Positions 45,617-57,115 of a stretch of 64,000 bases of DNA are shown piece by piece (position 1 is the stretch's first letter; the number at the start of each line of letters is the position of its first letter). Where the stretch lies: positions 2,542,001-2,606,000 of the forward strand of contig CADCXC010000004.1 in NCBI GenBank assembly GCA_902806595.1, given 5' to 3'. Both the position numbers and the translations under genes were made by a program. Source of the stretch: Pyrenopolyporus hunteri (taxonomy: Eukaryota > Ascomycota > Sordariomycetes > Xylariales > Hypoxylaceae). Below the pieces are notes generated by a model. That model was given only the letters and a program-made list of their open reading frames with translations. It had not been told where the DNA came from and made no database searches.

Positions 45617-47953
45617 ATGTCAAATAACTACTCCAGTTCGAGACGACACCCGGCCGCCGGCGGAAGCAGCCGAAGAACACCTTTACCTGGCCCACCATCG
45701 GGTGGACGACGACAGTATCCCGCCGGTCCGCTGGATCCATTAAGTGAAAGTGAGGGACTGACTAGCGGAGGAGAGTTTGTAGAGATAGACGCGTCGGATG
45801 CCGATGACCTTACAGAGTACGAGAACTTCGGTTATCACGAAGACTTCGAAGAACATGAAAGAGACGGGTTCCAGGATATTCAAACCCTAATCGCCGATTC
45901 TGATAACCCTGATAACCCTCCCCGACGACAAAATCGTGCGCGAACGACGATAGGCGTCGAATTTGAGTTCCTCCTCGCCGTGGCGAGACGTTTCCCGCCC
46001 TTCCCGGATCCTCATCCGAACGACGATCGATGGATTTCACAAGGGAGGCTGGTAGAGGTGGACGAGGAGGATCCACGGTTCTACGTTACCATGCGTAACT
46101 TGGTAATTGACGCGCTCAGGGGTCACGACGTAGTAGCCGTGAAGACCTTGGGCGAATCTCAGATTCGTCTAACTCCCACTCTAGAATTCGGTTGGTTAGA
46201 CAGTCTTGAGGTTCTCCCGTCGAACACAAACCGTGATGCTCTCGAACGGTGGGTTGGTATGTACGATTGGCACCCGAACATGGGGCTCATTAATGTAAAC
46301 GACATCGTCAATCAATTAGAGCACCAGTTTGTGCTGTTTCATATCGACCAAGGGTTACAGTTATACGAAACCACGCAGCAAACCGTCTCCGCCCTTTCGA
46401 TGAGAGTTGGGGATTTCGTCAGACATCCAATCACCGCAAACGAACGCAGCACGATAGGAGCCATATTCGAATCCCGTGTTTTGAAGCTAATCGGGGAGGA
46501 AAAGAAAGCATATGAACGCAGAGTGGCCAGTGAAACCGATCCCCGTGGCGTGATGCTCCCCGGAATCCCTGACAAATACCGGGCGTGGGGGTGTACTATA
46601 GACGTAAGTGTAGAGGCCGATCCAGCTATCGGTCATTATCACATACCGCCCGGCTCAATTCCCCCATTTCCGCGTGATGCCGATGGGGAACTTGCCGTAC
46701 CTAAGACGCTTGAACCGCCATATTTTTACAAATGGTTTCCTGGAGAGATTCGGACGTCTATTCTAGATTACAACGATCCGGATACTATTCCTGCGATCCA
46801 GAGAGCTGTAAGTGTATTAACAATCCCAACGTGACCCAAGTCCCGCAACCCCCCTTCTTATATAGTACGTGATAGCTAACTCTCAGCCTTTTCCGCAGTG
46901 CACTGCTCTCCGAAACAATTTCCGTATCCACAAGCCAACGAGATTCGTCGAGACAGGAATCCATATTCATTTTGGACAAGAGGCTGGCTGGACGTTATTG
47001 CATCTCAAGAAGGTAAGTAACTACATCTACCGTAGAATTCCTGCTAAGACGTTTTCATCCGATACAGAGAACTCACAGCGTAGCGCTCAAAATCTCCTCG
47101 TCTTATCATGCCTGATATAAGTAAAAGATGCTGACTCTCGAGATTATAGTTTGTAACGCTTTGGATGCTCATGGAGGAGCACCTCGAGCATCTGCACCGA
47201 AGGGATAGATCGGACGGCTCTAACATATTCGTCGGAAAGGTTAGAGAAATGAGCTTTGTCGCTCGGGCCGTATTGCTAAACGAGAACAGGGACCGGCGCC
47301 TATCAAACCTAAGAGTTAGAGAACCACTGAAATCTAGCCTCTACACTCGTATTCTAGGCCAACATCTTCCCGCAAACGATTGGTACAGAGTGCCAACACA
47401 GATGCAGAATATTATTGAAGAGGTCTGGCAGTACGATACCATCTCGGAATTGACTTCGAATATAAATGGTCACGGATTCGCTTCCGTAAGGCTCGCAATA
47501 ACCGGCGGTAACCTCTCAGATTCCACGGAGATTTCGTCGAGGACGCAGACCATAGAAGTTCGACTTATGCAGGGGACGCTGGACGCCGAGCACATAAGGT
47601 AAGCAGTCCGAATCTCAAAAAACCGATCCCTTAAACTATCTAACATGTCTGCTTCCCCTTTTATTAGAACTACCTAAGCTAATTTTTTATATAGACGTTG
47701 GATGACAATATGCCACCAAATGATCATCTTTTGTAGGGACACGAATTTTGAGGAATTCAGCCGCGGACTCGGCCAGATGCTCTCCAAATCTACCAATACA
47801 ACGGAGGTACTGGGTGTAGATCCAGCTGACTTGGCCTGGTTCGCCCAGCGGACGTTGAACAACTATTTCGCATATCCGGATAAGGACATTGTGAGCTGGG
47901 GGAATCCATTCATGGTCCGCGGATTCGGCGACACGCACGGTTGGATACCGTGA
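45617..47953 (+). CDS. Putative amidoligase (amidoligase_2 family, COOH-NH2 ligase fold)
   Basis: Exons 45617-46807, 46899-47012, 47150-47598 and 47695-47953 join in phase to give 670 aa. Residues 1-108 are disordered and Arg/Ser/Asp-rich. Three family motifs appear in the right order: TIGVEFEFLL (111-120), with two Glu as metal/ATP ligands; TGIHIHFG (416-423); and TIEVRLMQGTLDAEHIRRW (about 569-587) spanning the exon 3/4 junction, with the EVR and GTLD parts characteristic of the gamma-glutamylcysteine synthetase/glutamine synthetase superfamily. Such enzymes form amide bonds between a carboxylate and an amine using ATP. The acceptor and donor here are unknown; fungal members are mostly uncharacterised. 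The segment between motifs 1 and 2 is long (about 300 aa). The gene stands alone between the PCI-like gene and DPM1, with no obvious partner ligase or peptide gene. Confidence 0.85.
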
Positions 47954-48571
47954 GTACAACAATACCAACTAACTCGACTACTAATCTAACCTAGGTACCT
48001 ATATAACAAATGGGTAAGTTCCTTTTTTGGTAAGCAATTGAGGGTAAGTTATGTACCGGTAATTGTAGAAATACTAGAGTAGCAGTCAGCGATTGCTCGA
48101 TGAAATGATACCTGATTTGCACTTATACGGTAACAAAAATAGTATATTCTCCGTTGTGATAGTAGAGTGGTGCTCTAATCGCCTTAACGCGCCTGCCTGG
48201 ATTACGAGAGGGTCCTATTAAATCATAGATCATAACAAATGGTGATCAAATGGTATTCTGCAAATAGCGTACCACAGGGGTAGCTGGGGGAATCAGGTAG
48301 TTAATTCACTGCTGAGCTCAATATTGATCAAGGGCGAGCATATTGCCTAGTAGGCGGTCGGGTTGTAAAACAGTAAACGAGCTCAGCCCTTGATAAACAC
48401 GCATGGACGGACATCGCAGAAACCTGCTTCTGCTTGCATTAATTTTTAATTTACGAGTGCGGACTGTACACAGGCCCAACTACCAACCCAACGCCGACCC
48501 AACTTTAACCCATCGATTCCTACACGGCCTAGGCACATAAGCAGGCACGTAGTTAGGGTATATCGTCCGTT
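47954..48571. other. Intergenic stretch between convergent genes
   Basis: Separates the amidoligase (+) and DPM1 (-) 3' ends. No gene seen. Confidence 0.5.
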
Positions 48572-49395
48572 TCAGACTTTCAACCATAAGCTCAGGACAC
48601 CCTTCGCGTACTCGACGATTTCGTCGCCGCCAAGCTTGGACTCGCCGTACAAGCGGTCGACGAAGGTGATGGGCACCTCGGCGACGCTGAAGCCCATGGC
48701 CTTGGCGCGCACCATCATCTCCATCTGGAAGGTGTAGCCCTTGCTCTCGGTGCTCTCGATGACCTTCTGCAGGACGGACTTCTTGTAGAGGCGGAAGCTG
48801 CCGGTGAGGTCGCTGACGCCGGGGCGCAGCACGGTGTCGGCGAACAGGTTGGCGCCGCGGCTGACGAACTTGCGCTTCAGGTCCCACCCGTAGACCCCGC
48901 CGTCGCCCGCGTACCGCGTCCCCGTCACGATGTCGTAGTTGCCCGCCCGCTGCCGCGCGATCATCTGCGGGATGAACTTGGGGTGGTGGCTGAAGTCCGC
49001 GTCCATGATGATCACGAAGTTGCCCGTCACGAACTGCAGCCCGTGCACGTATGCCGTCCCCAGCCCCAGCTTGCCCGACCGCGTCTTCAGCACCACGTGC
49101 GGCGCAAACGCCTTCACTAGCTGCTCCGCTACCACCTGCGTCCCGTCCGGCGAGCCGTCGTCGACGATGATGAGTTCCCAGTCGAGCTTGCTGTAAGAGG
49201 GAGGAGTATAGTCAGCTACTTAGCTCCCTGATCTTGCGGGAGGGGTGCACGAGGGGAACAGAAAGTCGGAACCTACTTCTCGGTAAAGGTGCGGTTGAGC
49301 AGCCAGGTAATAATGGGCAGGTTTCGGCGCTCGTTGTACGTCGGCAGGATGACCGAGTACTTGTCCTTAGTTGCGGTCGCCTTTGTCGGAGCCAT
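48572..49395 (-). CDS. dpm1: Dolichol-phosphate mannosyltransferase catalytic subunit
   Basis: Exons 49395-49277 and 49190-48572 join in phase 2 (intron 49191-49276, GTAGGT...TACAG), giving 245 aa, the normal length for the GT2 Dpm1 subunit without a membrane anchor. Visible motifs: YSVILPTYNERRNLP (nucleotide-binding strand), LIIVDDGSPDGTQ, the metal-binding FVIIMDADFSHHP, TGTRYAGDGGVYGW, SDLTGSFRLYKK and EVPITFVDRLYGESKLGG. The enzyme transfers mannose from GDP-mannose to dolichyl phosphate at the ER, supplying N-glycans, O-mannosylation and GPI anchors, the last linking loosely to the GH76 GPI protein 6 kb away. Without a C-terminal transmembrane helix it should rely on Dpm2/Dpm3 partners. 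The second exon is markedly GC-rich with strong C-ending codon bias, consistent with high expression. Confidence 0.95.
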
Positions 49396-50139
49396 TGCGA
49401 TCGCGACTTCAATTATTTTTGGTCGAGGAAGTGTTAAGGAAAAAGAACCGTGATTACTACAGGCGAGAATCGGAATAGGAGTCGCAGGTACTTATCTAAT
49501 CGGGCAAAGGAGTGGACTGAAGTTGGGTGATGTAAGGTTTGAGTTCGTCGCGTATCGTGGGGATCGAATTGAATTGAACACGGTGCGGCGTGACGCTGCT
49601 CTGCTCCTGCCGTCTGCTGCCGTGGCGTGGCGTGTGGGCTGCGTTGGCAGCTGGCTGAGATGACTAAGCCACAAAATTTAGCCCCTTTTTCGTTCTTCAC
49701 CTCCCCTTTTTTACCATTCAAGCCATAAACAGAAACGAAAATAAGAAAACACACAGATTATCGATAGTTCGGATTAAGATTCATATATATTCCCCCAGCT
49801 AGGATAACCCATATACTTTAAATCACTAAATATTTTTCGATTCCGTACATGTCATATATACCATCAAATCAACACTCGTTATCAATTACGACAGGGTATA
49901 AAGGAGATATCAGCAGCGCCATAATTAAGTTTATTACAGCTTATTCCATAATCTTCCTCCTTGCATATACTTCGTGTGTTCGAGTTCTAGGTCGTGATAT
50001 TCGTTGGTTATCTAGGCGGTGCTATATTAGCACGTTTGCCCATCCCATCGTGTCGATGCTCTAAATTACGGATTATCAAGATGGCCAATTAGCCACCCAA
50101 CCCAGTTCATATGCAACATATTCTCCGAGCCGAACGAAT
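49396..50139. other. Intergenic stretch, no gene supported
   Basis: Upstream of dpm1, including its promoter, and downstream of the ATPase gene. No recognisable gene. Confidence 0.5.
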
Positions 50140-53100
50140 TCATACAGGGCTCACATCCTTCTTCTCCTTAGTGCTAGCTCGGGTATCAACGGTGTGACTC
50201 CTCCCAATACTTCGCCAGCTCTTCAAACTACTGAAACTGATGGTGCGGTGGAACTTGCGGTTGTTCTCCTCGCTACCCTGCGAGAAGGCACCTCTGACCA
50301 CCGCGGCATCCTCGAGCAATCTGAATTGACGCTTAATAAACTTCCAAAGCTCCATGCCAGCGACGAAAATGAGCGTAGCAGCAACTACCAAACTCCACTC
50401 CCAGCTAATCCTTGTGTGCTTGAAAACGTTAGTGTTAACCACGGGGATATAGACAACAGGGAACACGCTGATAGCGCCGAGGACAACGGCCCAGAACAAG
50501 AACCTGTTCTCATAAACGTCCTTAAATAGCGGGAACTTGGAGGAGTCGTCCGGCTTGAGACGAAACATAGATCGCCGTATGTCCTTGAATTCCCAGGCGC
50601 TGATGAGGATAAGCCAAGTCAACTCGGCAAACACGGCAGCCCGCGCCCGGAACACGGGGACACAGACTTCGGAAAACTCCCTATTACAATCCACGCCCAG
50701 GTTTCCGTTATTGACGCCGTAGATCACGATCACGAAGGTCATAAGCGACAACGTTCCCATCAGCAGTCCGTAAACAAGCATATCAACCAGGATCTGGTTT
50801 GTGAATACGCCGCGCTTTCTGTCGTGTGGAGGCTTGCGCATGACATCACGCGAGGCCTGCTCACGACCAAGGCCGAAGGCGGGGAACGACGAAGTAACCA
50901 TGTTAATCCAAAGGATCTCGAGAGGAGAGATGGGGAACACCGAGAATCCGGATTGGTCCTGGAACCCGAGGCCGCAAATCAGGAGGATAACTTCTCCCAC
51001 GTTAGAGGTTAGCAAGTGCAAGATGAACTTCTGGATGTTGTCAAACATGCGCCGACCCTCCCGAATAGCAGCAACGATGGAATTGAACTTGTCGTCGGTC
51101 AGCACAATCTTCGCCGCGGACTTAGCCACGTCAGACCCCGAGCCCATTGCGATTCCGACATCCGCTCGGGACAGGGACGGGGCGTCGTTGACGCCGTCGC
51201 CAGTCATGGCCATATAAGCGGATCGGCGCCGGAGGGCTTCGATCATGCGGGTTTTGGTGTCGGGTGCGCAACGCGCGAGGACGAGCGGCAACTCGGGTAA
51301 GGCGTCAATCTCTGCGTCCGAAAGCTTATCGAAGTCGCTCGCCTTCTGTACAATCGCATTGGCGACGTCTTGACCGAGCACGCCCAGGTTTCGAGGGATA
51401 ATGCCCACTTCTTTGGCAATCGCTTCAGCAGTCGCAGGGTGATCTCCCGTTAGCATGTGAACCTATGTAATCACCAATTAGCGTTTTCTCAACTCGACCG
51501 GGTGGGAACACGATTGATACTAGAGAATCGATTATATGGCAGAATAGGGTAAAATCGGGGGTGCCAGGTATCGGGAATCGCTTACCCTGATACCAGCGGA
51601 AGAACATTCAGCAATCGCCGGTGTTGTCTCTTTACGTGGCGGATCGTAAATTCCGGCCAGCCCCAAGAGTGTGAGGCCGCTCTCAACGCGTTGGCGGAGG
51701 GCATCGTCGCTCTCGTGATTTTCCGGATGCGCCTTTTCTTTGTACATCCCTTCCCACGGTCGCCAAGCGATAGCGAGGACGCGCTGGCCCTGACTGGCGA
51801 AGACGTCCATCTGTTTCAGGATTCGCTCCTTATACTCCTCAGTCATTGGCTCTTGGGAATCTTCAATACCGACGGTAGAGCAAAGGTCAAGCACGCGTTC
51901 GACCGCGCCCTTCGTAAACACCATACTATGATCAAAGTTCGGGCCGTTGTAGACGACAGACATGCGCTTAATGTTGCTGTCAAAGGGGAATTCGGCAACT
52001 TGCTTCCAGCCTTCTGCCTCCATAACCTTCTTCCCCTTCTTGAAACGATGCGCAAATACTTGCAGGGCAATTTCAGTCGGCTCGCCCGTAACTTGCCATT
52101 CGGGATGACCCTCACTAGGGTGTAATTCATGTCTAACAGTAGCCAGATTACAGAGCGCCGCGCAGAGGAGGAATGCCTCCAATTTAGAGTTCATTGTAAC
52201 CTCTTTCTCCTCTTCCTTCTTATGCTTAGAAGGGTTCAGCTTCTCATCCGGGACGTCGAACTTGAGCACTGCCGCGCTACGCTCCTGGTCGAAATCTCGC
52301 TTCTCGGGCTCTTCGCCCTGATCGTCGACCTCTGAAAACGTAACTTTTCCTTCGGTCGGGTTACTAGGATGCTTGGAGTCTTTAACCGTATATATTGCCT
52401 TGGAGGGAATCCATACTTTCCGAACTATCATTGCCCCCTGAGTTAAGGTGCCCGTCTTGTCTGAGCAGATGTTTGTGACACCCCCAAGAGCTTCCAGGGC
52501 AGACAAGTCCCGGACGACGACATTGGCTTTGCGCATGACCGTCACGGCAACGACCATAGTGATAGTCAGGACTCTAGATTGAAAATATGATCAGCAATAC
52601 TTTCGTGAGGCTCTAGGCGCGTAAGGGTAGGTATATAGGGGAACTCACGCCACGAGTGACTCCGGGATAATGGCAATGCCGGTGCTAATGGCATAGATAA
52701 CAACTTCCTTTGGAACATGGAATTGGTTAACGGCAAACACGATGACGGCAAGTAAGAGGGCACAGCCAAAAAGCATGTAAGCTAACTTTGACAACTTGAT
52801 TTGGAGCGGCGTCCCTTCGGTCAGTCCAAGAAACTTGCCAACGAAATCGTAGACCCGCCTGGTTAGGCCGATAATCGGCTGTCGCTTGCCGTACTTTTTA
52901 TAGTTCATAGAGCGACCAGCCTTGCGATGTTTCTTCGCAGTCGAAGCAGCAATCTTGCCAACTTCAGTCTGCATGCCGGTAGAAATGACGACGCCTCGGC
53001 CACGCCCTTTTCGGACGGTAGTTGTGCCATAGGCAATGTTTATCCTATCCCCAATGCCGAGTTCCTCGTCCTCTAAATGTTCAACAATCTTCTCGACGGG

Positions 53101-53748
53101 AACGGACTCTCCGGTAAGAGACTGCTCGTCAGCGGCTAGGTTCATGGCTTCGAAAAGGCGGACGTCAGCGGGAACGGTGTCACCCATTTTCAGAATGACC
53201 ACGTCGCCAGGTACAACCTCGGCACTACGAATCCGTTAGTACAATTTCACGAACCAGCACAGTCCCTCGGATATAGCGAAGGCTTACTTTGGGATGACCT
53301 GCGTCCTGCCATCGCGGAGCACCATGGCGCTGGGAGCGGAAAGAGCTCTGAGGGCATCCATCTTCTTCTCTGCGCCATACTCCTGATAGAATCCAATTGA
53401 AACGTTAAGCACAATAACGGCAAGGAGGACGCCCCCTTCTACCCAATCGTTTACAGCAAAACTCAATGCCATAGCGAAGAATAGAACCTAGTATTTCCGG
53501 TTAGCTCTACACTGCTCCCCTAGGCTCTAATACGAGCAACCTACCAAGATCATAGCATTAAACAATTGCTTCAAAAAGATCTTATACCATGGGATGGCTC
53601 CGCCGACGTCTAGCTCATTTGGGGGATACTTCTCCTGCAATCGTGCCACCTGTGCAGAGGACAAGCCTCTTTCTAGGTCGGTCTCAAGTGCTCTTGCAAC
53701 ATCTTGGACGGGTAAGAGGAACGGATGCCGCTCGAATTGGCCAGCCAT
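50140..53748 (-). CDS. ena: P-type Na+/K+-exporting ATPase, ENA type (P2D)
   Basis: Five exons, 53748-53545, 53487-53288, 53224-52649, 52573-51586 and 51462-50140, with consistent phases, encode 1096 aa. Order of features: cation-ATPase N-domain (HPFLLPVQDVARALETDLER), M1-M2, actuator-domain TGES in DEQSLTGESVPVEK, M4 with IPESLVAVLTITM, phosphorylation site ICSDKTGTLTQG (Asp365), nucleotide-binding FPFDSNIKRMSV, hinge MTGDGVNDAP (GDGVND at about 744-749) and six C-terminal membrane segments. The M4 sequence and the SALEALGGVTNICSDK context fit fungal ENA pumps, which export Na+ (and K+) at high salt or alkaline pH at the plasma membrane; a Ca2+-ATPase would be the alternative. Residues between phosphorylation and nucleotide sites include a Lys/Glu-rich loop. 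The C-tail is basic and Ser-rich. Confidence 0.88.
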
Positions 53749-55202
53749 CGAATCTGAGTTGGGATTTACACGAATATCCTCGGATCAGAACGTCGGTCTT
53801 CATAGGTGCCTAAGGGAGGAGGTACGATTAAGTTGGAATTATCGCATGTACTCGTAAAGAACTTAAGCTTTCTAACTCCAGCTCATAAGACCGCTACGTG
53901 ACTTGTAGAAATGGGCGATAAAGCAATCATATGACCGGAAAACTCTGGAAACCCGGCCGCGGACCTGCCCGGGATAGAGAGCTTGTTTATAACTACGAAG
54001 GTAGGAGAGAGAATGCGGTTGGCTGCGGGCCCTACGCGGGCAGAGATGCAAGGTCTTCCACGTTCCATCATCGACGCCAAGTGAACCAAGAACGCATATC
54101 ACGACTATGATGCAGATTGGTGTGCTTGCGAAGTTGATAAGCTGGATACCTACCTAACCAAGGGTGACCGTCTAGTGTTGACATTGAGGGAACGGAGATG
54201 TGTGATTGGTCAAGATGAGCTGGAAGAAGGTTTATGTTCGGTCCCAAGAAAAGTCAAACGTCAGAGGTGGCTCCAGACCACTATATCGAACGTGGATGAG
54301 GCTCCAAAGACAAGAGATATACACGGGGTTTCGGCACCGCATGCGAAGAAAGTGCTTTTGCGAGTGGTATAACGATGCTTGGCCCCAAGGCTACCCAAGC
54401 CCTTGGCCTCTTAGCGCTAAGGCTTGGCTGCCAGAAGAGCATTATTATGAGAGGCTCACGAGGCTAGATGTTGGCGGTGCACGATTCGTAGCGAACGAGT
54501 TAGTCTTGGGAAGAGTCTTAGAGTGGAGCTCGCCGTTTGCTGGAGGGGGGAAGAAAAGAGGACTGGAGAACGGGATAGAGAGGGTTGAGATTCTGAAAGT
54601 AACGAAGTACCGTCTGTATTAGGCGTATTAATCATGTAACTCAAGCCTCTGAAGCACGTGACGCAATCCTTCCTTCTTGGCCGAAGATTCCACTTGGCGG
54701 TAGAATCTCGGTTAGTCGGCATACACAGTTCTTGCTGAGAGGCATCATAAACTAGGTAGGTACGTACCTAGTACATCGTTACTACCTATCGGCGTTTGAC
54801 TAAAAGTGGATAAGCGCGAATTCCTTAATCATTATGTCGCACACATCGCGATCACGCAAGCATCTCTCCTATTGTACTCTCCCACTCCGCATCTCTGCTA
54901 TATAGGTACATGTGCATAATTCCTCAAAACATCAAGAACTCCTACTACTTATACGGTACCTGCAAGGTAGAATAGTTCGCCTATCACGATAGCTTTCCAC
55001 GAACCCCAACTTTTATGTTGGGGTACATATCATATTTGCTAATATACCTAAGTTCCCCTTCCAATGCAACGAGAAAAAGAAAAAAGAAGAGGAAAACTGG
55101 GTAAAGAAAAGAAAAATTGTTCTCGACTGCCACCACCCCAGCCTACTAACCTCTACCTATCTTACGTGAATATTAATCATTAATTCTACTCGAATTATGC
55201 AA
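53749..55202. other. Intergenic stretch, no gene supported
   Basis: Upstream of the ENA gene. A plus-strand open frame at 54215-54622 is basic and Trp-rich but has no domain and is not called. One CCTAGGTAGGTACGTACC unit is near 54753-54770. Confidence 0.45.
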
Positions 55203-55460
55203 CTACAATACACACACGTCCATATTATCATACCTAGCCTCAACAGGTACGGGACTGGCAAACCAACGTCGCCATAGTTGGGACATTGCAAAATGCAGCA
55301 TCTCCGTGTCTAGGTGCCATTCCACAAGCCGACGAATGGCATGGCATTTATGACGAAAGTCCTTCGCTTCATCCGTCCATACTATGTATACCAAACGTTT
55401 AAGCTTGCCGGAATCAAAAGTGAACCAACGTTGTTCGGTTTCAGTCCACCGTTCGCCCAT
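55203..55460 (-). CDS. Possible small hypothetical protein
   Basis: An open frame with ATG at 55460 encodes 85 aa rich in Trp, His and charged residues (WTETEQRWFTFDSGKLKRLV and so on). The composition looks protein-like and helical, but no family is recognised; it could be the last exon of a longer gene, because a CTTATTGTATAG acceptor-like sequence lies directly before the ATG. Kept only as a weak call. Confidence 0.25.
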   Translation of the reverse strand: MGERWTETEQRWFTFDSGKLKRLVYIVWTDEAKDFRHKCHAIRRLVEWHLDTEMLHFAMSQLWRRWFASPVPVEARYDNMDVCVL

Positions 55461-56179
55461 TCTCTATACAATAAGAGAGGAATTCATCTTTAATACCCAC
55501 CTCACCGGTTTGGTGCGGTACGTGCGGTACGTGCGGTACGGATGAGCGTTGCGTACATACCAAATAGGTAGTGTATGTATGGTCTGATGGCTGGCTCTCT
55601 CTCTCTCTCTTGGGTAAATCCTATGGTCGACCAGATCTGTCCCGGTGCCAGCTTCGCAACCCATCCTGCAGCTCACCCCCTCATTGGCAGTCGGATGCAG
55701 GCGTTCCCTAGCTCTCCGTGCTTCCATGCTCACCCTTGCCCCATCCCCTTGTCCGGCTTTCTACGCGGGGGACTAATATAATGTGTACATACCTCACAGT
55801 AACTGTATGTGCTTGTGTCCCGGTTGCGTAAGGATCTGGCATCAAATGTGGGAAGCTTCCTCGCCGTTAATAGTTTTCCCGGTCCCGTCCAGGCTCCTGA
55901 TTCGTTCGTGCTACTGAATTGTGAGATGGATCAAGAAGCTCGGTCGACCTCACACCTCGAACCTCGAATTTCCTCCGTTTCTATTCCTTTTTCTCTTCTT
56001 CTTCGTGTCAGCTTCTAGCAGCACCCCCAAAGCATCCGCAATCCCCTCAACATCCAATTTCTATCGAAATTTTAAATCGCAACGCCTTTCCAGTTCACAT
56101 ATTTCCATAACCTTGATCATCCACACCAATCATCGCATACTGTGCGCGTTCTCCGTCTAGCTCTCCTGACGTCATCAAC
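55461..56179. other. Intergenic stretch, likely promoter of the AT-hook gene
   Basis: Contains a 10-bp tandem repeat GTGCGGTACG (three copies near 55512-55540), a CT dinucleotide run (55595-55610) and a pyrimidine-rich stretch (about 55975-56010) just upstream of the AT-hook gene, which looks like its promoter and 5' leader. Confidence 0.5.
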
Positions 56180-57115
56180 ATGGCCGACAGCACCACCAAC
56201 GGCATTGATAAAGGTATTGTTTTCATCAGTTGTGCATTCTACACGTCGCATACATAGCTACGATCTCAATTAAAACTCAATTGGGCCTCTCCTAGAGCTC
56301 ATAGACTTTTCGCGGCGATGCGACTCGATCGCATAGCTTGAGTAGCACAGTGCGCTAACATGGCAGAACCAGTCGCAAATGGTGAAGCGACAGTATCCGA
56401 GTCGCAGTCCAATATCTCGCCGGCTGCCAAGGACCCGGTGGTCGCGGAGAAGGAATCCGTGAAACCGTCGAACGCGAACAACACCGAAACAGCCGGCACG
56501 GTGACTCCCCCTGACTCCGAGTCCCATGCAGAAAACGATGCTAGCACCGCCAATTCAAAGGAGGAGTTGACCGAAAAGGCAGACGCCGCTGACAAATCCG
56601 CTTCTGAACCGGACAAGTCAGCGGATCCTGCTCCTCCCCAATCTACTACCGCAGAAACCGCGGAGACCGCGGAGACCAAAACGACCGATGCGGCACCACT
56701 TACCAACGGTGGAACTAAAGAGGCCCCAAAGCCTGTCTCGATTGAAGAAGTCAGAGATCAGGATATGCCCATTACAGCTCCATCTCAACCTGCCAAGATG
56801 ACTGGTGCTCTCCCTGTCCAGGAACCAGCAGATGAAACGCCGAAAGCCGACGCCGCACCCGTCACTACTGAGCCTGAGAAGACAGAAGCTAGCGCTGGGG
56901 ACAAGCGCAAGCCAAGTGAAGCCGAAGCGTCGAACGGCGACGCTGCCCATGATGAGCCTGCAAAAGATGCCCCAGCTGAGAAAAAGCAGAAGATCAATGG
57001 AGCCACTACCAACGACACGCCCAAGAAAGTTGGTCGACCGAGGAAGGATAAGAAAGCAACCCCAACAGTGGGCAGAACGGCAAGGAAGACCCGGAGTCAA
57101 GGGGCCGCAGATTAA
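56180..57115 (+). CDS. Disordered AT-hook protein
   Basis: Exons 56180-56213 and 56367-57115 join in phase 1 to give 260 aa; the 153-nt intron has GTATTG as donor and ends GCTAACATGGCAG. The upstream ATG context (ATCAACATGGCC) and the smooth reading (NGIDKEPVANGEA) support this start; initiation at the ATG at 56360, inside the intron, is the alternative. The sequence is almost wholly Ala/Glu/Lys/Thr/Pro and predicted disordered. Near the C-terminus KKVGRPRKDKK contains the GRPRK core of an AT-hook, preceded by a basic EKKQK segment that could be a nuclear signal. Such proteins bind the minor groove of AT-rich DNA and act in chromatin. Function inferred from the motif only. Confidence 0.8.

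Noticed and set aside
54215..54622. A 135-codon plus-strand frame rich in Arg and Trp
   Set aside because: No homology-like motif, and it covers the region upstream of the ENA gene; kept out for lack of support.
56360..56366. ATG at 56360 as the start of the AT-hook protein
   Set aside because: It lies at the end of a good intron (GCTAAC then CAG); the upstream ATG at 56180 with splicing gives a better N-terminus, although the alternative cannot be excluded.
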